Of a stretch of 35,472 nucleotides of DNA, positions 31,157 to 35,472 are shown piece by piece. Each line of letters starts with the position of its first letter. Position 1 is the stretch's first letter. Position numbers and translations under genes: made by a program. This DNA comes from Candidatus Saganbacteria bacterium. GTDB taxonomy: Bacteria > Margulisbacteria > WOR-1 > O2-12-FULL-45-9. The DNA lies in the NCBI GenBank assembly GCA_013204645.1, contig JABMSE010000053.1:1-35472 (forward strand). The letters are read 5' to 3'. The notes beneath the pieces are model-generated. The model had not been told where the DNA came from, searched no databases, and saw only the letters and a program-made list of their open reading frames with translations.

Positions 31157-32389
31157 TTATGTAACCACACTAAAGAAATTATCTATAGCTACCATGGATG
31201 AAAAGGCACTTTCTCCCACCACCAAATCAACATGCCCCGCCCCCTCCTCTTCAATAAGTGCTATCCGTGAAGAGCTTTGCAAGTTCTCAACATTAATCTC
31301 TACACATTCGCCAGGGCATACATTGTCTTTGCCCCCCCCAATTATCATAACTGGTTGTTTAATCCCTCCCATCAACTCGCCATAATTTCTCGCCTCCTCG
31401 CCAGCCAAAGGAAGTGAAGCAAATTGTTCGGTACGGATCATGTTCACAAAAAATTCAACGATCCCAGGGGGTGCCCGCTCAACCACTTTTTCTAAGAAGG
31501 GCGCAACCAAAGCCGGATTGGTATTTTCACTATTGTATAAAATTTCTGCAAATTCAGAGCTAGGTGCAAACATAGATAAAACATTAGCTGCCCCTTTTGT
31601 TGCCGGCAAAAAAGCTCTATTGGCCAACTGAGAAGGGCTACGCTCCACAATCCCCAAATAGCCCGACATGCGACTAAGCCTACCAATTAAAGCTAGGGCT
31701 TTTGTTGCATTTTTAGTCAGCTTGCCGGGGCTCCCCAAGGTAGCCAGTGCTGCTATTCTTTCATCTTTGTGCGCTCCCAAATAAGCATAGCCAAGCTGCC
31801 CACCCATACTATGCCCAATCCAATCAATCGGGATATCCCCAGATATCCTAGATATATAATCTATCACTGCCGGAGCATATAAAGCCTCTAACTCATGAAA
31901 TTGAACCGGGCGATCACAAACAAAGTCTAAACCGCTAGTTGGATAGGTTCGTTTAACATAGCGAGCATATCCCCATTCGCCTAAAACATGCGGCAACCAA
32001 ACGTCACAGCCCAAAGATGCATCGTGATTAGCCCAACTATCCAATGCGCCCAGATCTCCTTCTTTCGGGTTAATCTGGCCACTGCTAATATGGGCTCGCC
32101 ATTCATTACCATTAAGCCACGAGCCAGCCCACATTGGAACGGCCCTTATTCGTTCACAATCAGGCCGATAAATTCTTTTCACCCAAAGATAACGTTCCAC
32201 TGGAAAAGGAATAAAAACAAAGTGGTCTTCGGTTGCTATCCCGGTAGTGGGATCCAAATTCAATATCTTGCCAGGGCCCCACTCTTCTCGAACATTGGTG
32301 CGCTGGTGCTGCCCTATGCGCCCTGCAATACGCGTCAAGTCGCGCGATATTGTTGCGGCTAATTTAACTGGCAGAGTACTGATACGCAT
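31157..32389 (-). CDS. Alpha/beta-hydrolase (lipase/esterase-like, 410 aa)
   Basis: 410 residues, no signal peptide. The nucleophile elbow is IGHSMGGQLGYAYLG, the acid Asp is likely in GGGKDNVCP and the His in GAGHVDLVVG, in the normal order for the fold. The first 120 residues precede the hydrolase core and contain a Trp-rich segment ('MWAGSWLNGNEW') with no domain I recognise. The Ser nucleophile argues against a PHA synthase, which uses Cys; esterase, lipase or acyltransferase remain possible. Its promoter (32398-32427) ends 8 nt before ATG 32389 and there is no ribosome site, so the mRNA may be leaderless. It is the fourth gene with the shared promoter. REP units lie on both sides. A G8 tract (31332-31339 on the complementary strand) encodes part of the GGGKD motif. 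Confidence 0.85.
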   Translation of the reverse strand: MRISTLPVKLAATISRDLTRIAGRIGQHQRTNVREEWGPGKILNLDPTTGIATEDHFVFIPFPVERYLWVKRIYRPDCERIRAVPMWAGSWLNGNEWRAHISSGQINPKEGDLGALDSWANHDASLGCDVWLPHVLGEWGYARYVKRTYPTSGLDFVCDRPVQFHELEALYAPAVIDYISRISGDIPIDWIGHSMGGQLGYAYLGAHKDERIAALATLGSPGKLTKNATKALALIGRLSRMSGYLGIVERSPSQLANRAFLPATKGAANVLSMFAPSSEFAEILYNSENTNPALVAPFLEKVVERAPPGIVEFFVNMIRTEQFASLPLAGEEARNYGELMGGIKQPVMIIGGGKDNVCPGECVEINVENLQSSSRIALIEEEGAGHVDLVVGESAFSSMVAIDNFFSVVT

Positions 32390-32397
32390 ACTATCTA

Positions 32398-32427
32398 TCT
32401 ATCCGCAGAAAAATTGAAAAATTTCAG
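32398..32427 (-). promoter_or_regulatory. Alternative-sigma (FliA/SigD-like) promoter for the hydrolase gene
   Basis: Minus strand: CTGAAATTT (32427-32419), 12 nt, GCGGATAGA (32406-32398). The -10 is the least conserved of the four (GGATA instead of CGATA), but the -35 block and spacing are identical. The start codon lies 8 nt downstream. Confidence 0.55.
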
Positions 32428-32441
32428 TGGTTTTGCAAATT

Positions 32442-32467
32442 GGTGACTGACACCGGTGTCAGTCACC
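32442..32467. repeat. REP-type palindrome R4 between glmU and the hydrolase gene
   Basis: A perfect 26-bp palindrome: GGTGACTGACACC followed by its reverse complement. It lies 4 nt past the glmU stop codon and 15 nt upstream of the hydrolase promoter. Confidence 0.92.
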
Positions 32468-32471
32468 AGGA

Positions 32472-33206
32472 TCAGCGCGAGAGGAGTTTTTTTTCTACAG
32501 CAACCAGTTCTTCTTTGGTGTTGATTCCTGCGGTCTCAGAAGGATCTGAAGCCTTAAAAGCAAAAACCGGCTGACCTTTTTTGCGCAGGATTTCTAAAGT
32601 ATCTGTTAAATAATACTCCTTTTGCGCATTCTCTGGCTTAACTTCGGCCAGGGCCGCAAAAAGAGCGTCTTTGTCAAAACAAAAAGTTCCGGTATTAATC
32701 TCTTTAATTTTTAATTCTTCCGGGGTTGCGTCCTTTTTTTCAACAATCTTTTGGATCCTTCCCTCTTTATCCCTTATAATCCGACCATAATTGCCAGCAT
32801 CTTCTAAAACCGCAGTTAAATCCGTCGCCGCTGCCCTGTTTTCTAGGTGGAAATCGATTAGCTTCTGCAAGGTATCAGCCGACAACAAGGGAACATCCCC
32901 AGCCAAAACCAGAACTGTCCCCGAAAAACCTAGAAGATTTGGTTTGGCCTGCATAACCGCATGCCCGGTTCCCAGTTGCTCATCCTGGGAAACAAATTTG
33001 AGCGGCCAGTCTTTATAATAATCCATCATCAGGTCTTGCTTGTGCCCTACCACTAAATAAGTTGCTTGGGGAGCCAATTTCTTGACGGTTTGAAGAACAT
33101 AGGTCAACATCGGCTCCCCTAAGATTTCATGGAAAACCTTTGGCAAATCCGACTTCATACGGGTACCTTTACCCGCTGCTAAAACTATCACACATAAATT
33201 TTTCAT
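32472..33206 (-). CDS. glmU: N-acetylglucosamine-1-phosphate uridylyltransferase, N-terminal GlmU domain only
   Basis: 244 residues, about half of usual GlmU (about 450). The nucleotidyltransferase domain is intact: LAAGKGTRMKSDLPKV near the start, 'VSQDEQLGTGHAVMQA', 'VLVLAGDVPLL', 'NYGRIIRD', 'IVEKKDAT', 'EINTGTFCFD' and 'EYYLTDTLEIL'. It should make UDP-GlcNAc from GlcNAc-1-P and UTP. The left-handed beta-helix acetyltransferase domain is missing, so acetylation of glucosamine-1-P needs another enzyme. The stop lies 4 nt from REP unit R4, so loss of the C-terminal half by rearrangement is possible; a natural single-domain form is equally so. The start is ATG 33206, 10 nt behind a good promoter. 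Completes, with glmS and glmM, a scattered UDP-GlcNAc pathway. Confidence 0.88.
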   Translation of the reverse strand: MKNLCVIVLAAGKGTRMKSDLPKVFHEILGEPMLTYVLQTVKKLAPQATYLVVGHKQDLMMDYYKDWPLKFVSQDEQLGTGHAVMQAKPNLLGFSGTVLVLAGDVPLLSADTLQKLIDFHLENRAAATDLTAVLEDAGNYGRIIRDKEGRIQKIVEKKDATPEELKIKEINTGTFCFDKDALFAALAEVKPENAQKEYYLTDTLEILRKKGQPVFAFKASDPSETAGINTKEELVAVEKKLLSR

Positions 33207-33216
33207 AGGGTTGACA

Positions 33217-33245
33217 AGTATAAACCAGAGATGCTAGAATAGCAA
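33217..33245 (-). promoter_or_regulatory. glmU promoter, near-leaderless
   Basis: Minus strand: TTGCTA (33245-33240), 17-nt spacer, TATACT (33222-33217). ATG 33206 is 10 nt after the -10, leaving a leader of only about 3 nt and no ribosome site. Confidence 0.65.
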
Positions 33246-33269
33246 CAGTTCGGTTTAGAGGATTTTGGT

Positions 33270-33298
33270 TTGGAAATCGTTTCTGATACATTATTATA
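33270..33298 (+). promoter_or_regulatory. Possible promoter of the RRM gene cluster
   Basis: TTGGAA (33270-33275), 17-nt spacer, ATTATA (33293-33298) in an AT-rich run. The -10 is imperfect and other registers are possible. It would give a leader of about 70 nt that contains the terminator-like hairpin. Confidence 0.35.
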
Positions 33299-33328
33299 TA
33301 TAACAAGCAATAAATAGAAGAAATTTGG

Positions 33329-33355
33329 CCAAGGCTTTTGTGTCTTGGTTTTTTT
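33329..33355 (+). terminator. Intrinsic-terminator-like hairpin in the leader of the RRM gene (attenuator candidate)
   Basis: CCAAGGC, loop TTTTGT, GTCTTGG (33329-33348; 7 pairs including one G-T), followed immediately by seven T. The next plus-strand feature is the AAGGAGG ribosome site of the RRM gene. Because the gene to the left is on the other strand, no upstream plus-strand gene needs this terminator. Confidence 0.65.
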
Positions 33356-33378
33356 ATGCAAAAAGGAGGTGGGAAAAT

Positions 33379-33636
33379 ATGGCAAAAACATTATATATTG
33401 GAAACTTACCCTGGAAATTATCTGAAGACGATATTCGTGCCGCTTTCGAAGCCCATGCCCCAGTAAGTTCAATTCGCATTATTAGCGAACGTGATACTGG
33501 TAGATCAAAAGGCTTTGGATTCGTCGAAGTAGAAGACGCTGATGCAGATAAGGTTGTCAAGGCAATGAATGGATTTGAGCTAGGCGGAAGAGCCCTAATC
33601 GTAAACGAAGCTCGTCCAAAAGCTGATCGAGCATAA
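33379..33636 (+). CDS. Small RRM-type RNA-binding protein
   Basis: 85 residues, essentially one RNA-recognition motif. RNP2 is LYIGNL and RNP1 is KGFGFVEV, with the expected beta-alpha-beta-beta-alpha-beta spacing; the aromatic residues that stack on RNA are present. Such single-RRM proteins are known as cold-induced RNA-binding proteins in cyanobacteria and several other phyla. It may act as an RNA chaperone. ATG 33379 is chosen for its strong AAGGAGG site and because it opens the domain; an in-frame start at 33325 would lie before the terminator-like hairpin. The leader hairpin suggests control by attenuation. yqeK follows after 2 nt, so both are probably one transcript. Confidence 0.95.
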   Translation: MAKTLYIGNLPWKLSEDDIRAAFEAHAPVSSIRIISERDTGRSKGFGFVEVEDADADKVVKAMNGFELGGRALIVNEARPKADRA

Positions 33637-33638
33637 TT

Positions 33639-34205
33639 GTGCCTGATAGATCATTTGTTTTAAGAAAGCTTAAAAAAGCTCTTGATCCCTTAAGGTATAA
33701 GCATACTCTCGGCGTAGAAAAAACCGCAGTTGCCCTGGCCAAGTGCCATGGTGTTTCTGCTGAAAAAGCTAGTTTAGCAGCTCTCCTGCACGACTATGCA
33801 AGACAGTATAGTCGGCAGGAGCTGCTAATGCTTGCGCGCAAATTTAAAGTTAAAGTTGACCCCATCTGTCAATTTGAGCCTAAATTGCTTCACGCTGAGT
33901 TAAGTGCATTGCTTGCCAAACGGGATTTTAGCATAACATCTCCTTTTATCCTGGAGGCCATAAAAAAACATACCCTGGGATCAGGAAGGATGAGTAATCT
34001 TTGCAAGGTTATTTACCTGGCCGATCATATTGAAGAGGGGCGCTCTTTTACTGGAGTTAGCAAAATTCGAAAGCTTGCTCGAAAAAGTTTGAATGCAGCC
34101 ATCGTCGAAGCAGCAAATAATATGCTGAAATTCTTGATAAAAAACAAAATGCCTATTCATCCGAAAACGATTAAAACCCGTAATTATTATCTAATACATT
34201 CATGA
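33639..34205 (+). CDS. yqeK: YqeK-type HD-domain hydrolase (symmetrical Ap4A hydrolase family)
   Basis: 188 residues. HD-domain motifs occur in order: 'YKHTLGVEKTAVALA', 'LAALLHDYARQY' with the HD pair, 'HAELSALLA', and 'VIYLADHIEEGR'. YqeK members cleave diadenosine tetraphosphate to two ADP and are linked to stress and nucleotide damage control. The start is GTG, 2 nt behind the RRM stop, with only a weak ribosome site, so it probably relies on coupling. Its stop overlaps the LCP start (ATGA). The order yqeK, LCP (lytR-like), rsfS is a known conserved cluster; nadD, often before it, is replaced here by the RRM gene. Confidence 0.9.
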   Translation: MPDRSFVLRKLKKALDPLRYKHTLGVEKTAVALAKCHGVSAEKASLAALLHDYARQYSRQELLMLARKFKVKVDPICQFEPKLLHAELSALLAKRDFSITSPFILEAIKKHTLGSGRMSNLCKVIYLADHIEEGRSFTGVSKIRKLARKSLNAAIVEAANNMLKFLIKNKMPIHPKTIKTRNYYLIHS

Positions 34206-35080
34206 AAAAAATAGTTATTACTTTTGTGGTTATTGCCATTTTCGTCGCCGCCACCGGGGGCTTCTTGTTTGCTATCGCCTCAAAGTTTGCTCTTTTTGAG
34301 ATCTTTGTGACTCTCACTCCCACAGAACCTCTACTGGCAAAGACAAATATCCTTGTTCTCGGAGTAGACGACGCCTTTGGCCACCGTGCCGACACCATCA
34401 TGGTTTTACATACCAATCCACAATACAAAGAAGCTTCCCTTATCTCTATTCCGCGGGATACCCTGGCCGTTTTGCCCGGGCGCGGCCTAGACAAAATCAA
34501 TCATGCCTATGCCTACGGCGGAATTGAATTAACTAGAGAAACAGTTGAAGAACTTTTAAAAATTGAAATCCCCTACTACATTGCGGTAAATCTTTCCGGC
34601 ATTACCAATATGATTGATGAACTGGGAGGCATTGACATCGAGGTTGAAAAAAGAATGTACTATGTGGATTATGCCGGAGGGCTTAACATTGACCTTAAAC
34701 CAGGCTATCAAAAGCTTTCGGGAAAACAGGCCATGGGATATCTGCGCTATCGCTTAGACGGGGGCGATTTTTCTCGTATTAATCGGCAACAAAAATTTCT
34801 GCGTTCCTTCGCCTCTGAAATGCTAAGGCGGGAAAATATTTTGCAATCACCCAAATTATTCCTAACCCTTACAGCTTATCTAGATACAAACCTAACCTCA
34901 AAAGAAACTCTGGGATTGGCCTTGGCGCTACGCTCCGCCTACGAGCTAGGTCAGGTTTATATGACAACTTTACCCGGAACCGATATCATCGTTGATGGAA
35001 TTTATTATTGGAAGCTAGACAAAAAAGGCCTTTTAGATATTGTTAAACAATTTATTTATGGCGAAAAAACAACTTCATAA
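34202..35080 (+). CDS. LytR-CpsA-Psr (LCP) family protein
   Basis: 292 residues with one N-terminal membrane helix (about 4-28) and an extracytoplasmic LCP domain. LCP proteins transfer lipid-linked polymers to the cell wall in Gram-positives; in diderms the acceptor is less clear. Motifs: 'NILVLGVD', 'RADTIMVLH', 'SIPRDT', 'DKINHAYAYGG', 'GYLRYRLDGGDFSRINRQQKFL', with the Arg and Asp residues that bind pyrophosphate-lipid. No LytR_C domain follows, so it is a minimal LCP. ATG overlaps the yqeK stop, and rsfS begins inside its 3' end. Confidence 0.93.
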   Translation: MKKIVITFVVIAIFVAATGGFLFAIASKFALFEIFVTLTPTEPLLAKTNILVLGVDDAFGHRADTIMVLHTNPQYKEASLISIPRDTLAVLPGRGLDKINHAYAYGGIELTRETVEELLKIEIPYYIAVNLSGITNMIDELGGIDIEVEKRMYYVDYAGGLNIDLKPGYQKLSGKQAMGYLRYRLDGGDFSRINRQQKFLRSFASEMLRRENILQSPKLFLTLTAYLDTNLTSKETLGLALALRSAYELGQVYMTTLPGTDIIVDGIYYWKLDKKGLLDIVKQFIYGEKTTS

Positions 35081-35426
35081 AAAAGGAGACGACAAACACC
35101 TGCTCGAATTAATCGCTGCCGCAGCGGAAAACAAGCAGGCAACAGATATAAAAATTCTGGATATTTCTAATGCTTCCAAGTTAGTGGATTACCTTATAAT
35201 TTGTAGTGTTGAGTCTGATGCCCAGCTACGCGCCATCGAGAAAGAAATAAACCGATGCTTGCGCTTAAATAACATAAAGGGGTTTCGCTGGCAGGGGATT
35301 GTAAAATCGGGCTGGCTCTTGCTCGATCTAGGAACCACTGTGGTTCACCTAATGCGAGAAGAGCAAAGAAACTACTATGATTTAGAAGGATTATGGGGAA
35401 AGGAGGCCGTGGTTTACCATTGTTAA
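35058..35426 (+). CDS. rsfS: Ribosomal silencing factor RsfS
   Basis: 122 residues from ATG 35058. RsfS binds ribosomal protein uL14 on the large subunit and blocks subunit joining when nutrients are short. Family blocks: 'ATDIKILDISNASKLVDYLIICSVESDAQLRAIEKEI', 'GFRWQGIVKSGWLLLDLGTTVVHLM', 'RNYYDLEGLWG'. The ATG lies 23 bp inside the LCP gene; an earlier in-frame TTG (35040) is less likely. The stop codon is part of a 24-bp palindrome. Confidence 0.94.
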   Translation: MAKKQLHKKGDDKHLLELIAAAAENKQATDIKILDISNASKLVDYLIICSVESDAQLRAIEKEINRCLRLNNIKGFRWQGIVKSGWLLLDLGTTVVHLMREEQRNYYDLEGLWGKEAVVYHC

Positions 35427-35446
35427 CTAACAACGTTGTTAGTTAA
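35423..35446. repeat. Perfect 24-bp palindrome at the rsfS stop codon
   Basis: TTAACTAACAAC followed by its reverse complement. It contains the rsfS TAA and ends 6 nt before the tRNA. The hairpin would separate the mRNA from the tRNA, but no T-run follows, so a processing or weak termination role is more likely. Confidence 0.75.
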
Positions 35447-35452
35447 ACTCAA

Positions 35453-35472
35453 GGGGCTGTAGCTCAGTTGGG
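35453..35472 (+). tRNA. 5' end of a tRNA, probably tRNA-Ala (cut by window end)
   Basis: GGGGCTGTAGCTCAGTTGGG has the form of a 7-nt acceptor strand, TA at positions 8-9 and a D-stem GCTC with AGTTGGG loop start. The sequence is typical of bacterial tRNA-Ala. The anticodon lies outside the window, so the identity is tentative. Confidence 0.8.

Overview
The window reads as one stretch of a diderm bacterial chromosome, densely coded on both strands. It carries a partial outer-membrane-type protein, a lipobox lipoprotein, an LCP (LytR-CpsA-Psr) cell-envelope protein and the UDP-GlcNAc genes glmS, glmM and glmU. The mix of an arginine operon with AMMECR1/Memo genes, several very large unrecognised proteins, leaderless promoters and hairpin-rich spacers suggests an uncultured candidate phylum of the Margulisbacteria/Saganbacteria (WOR-1) kind. 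That placement is a weak inference and no marker gene here proves it.

Layout. 1-348: end of an outer-membrane-like protein. 641-3808: sugar-binding lipoprotein followed directly by glmS. 3968-12139: carbohydrate block with a 1043-aa phosphorylase-like protein, a GH42 beta-galactosidase and a GH94 cellobiose phosphorylase, interrupted by an orphan 198-aa gene on the minus strand. 12136-16516 (minus): a tightly coupled Memo-AMMECR1-argC-argJ-argB operon. 16566-17930: glmM, divergent from it. 17898-22455 (minus): a histidine kinase with two 7TM-type sensor regions and an NtrC-like regulator whose AAA+ domain has lost its key motifs. 22503-32389 (minus): an accessory tract with a 732-aa protein, a 1720-aa TPR protein, a REP-associated (RAYT) transposase and an alpha/beta hydrolase. 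32472-33206 (minus): glmU, N-terminal domain only. 33379-35426: an RRM protein, yqeK, an LCP gene and rsfS, followed by the first 20 bases of a tRNA, probably tRNA-Ala.

How the genes fit together. GlmS makes glucosamine-6-P, GlmM converts it to glucosamine-1-P and GlmU-N can uridylate the acetylated product; the acetyltransferase half must be elsewhere. The phosphorylases and GH42 lack signal peptides, so they should split imported oligosaccharides in the cytoplasm, producing glucose-1-P and free sugars.

Three regulatory layers stand out. (1) Four orphan minus-strand genes (198, 732, 1720 and 410 aa) share a promoter block, TGAAATTT-N12-nn(C/G)GATA with identical spacing, which resembles FliA/SigD/WhiG-type promoters. 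(2) A two-hairpin element with complementary, covarying loops lies just before the start codons of GH42 and the 198-aa gene, in the same orientation relative to each. (3) Several sigma-70-type promoters sit so close to the start codon that the mRNAs should be leaderless or nearly so. Four REP-type palindromes flank both the RAYT gene and the neighbouring hydrolase gene.
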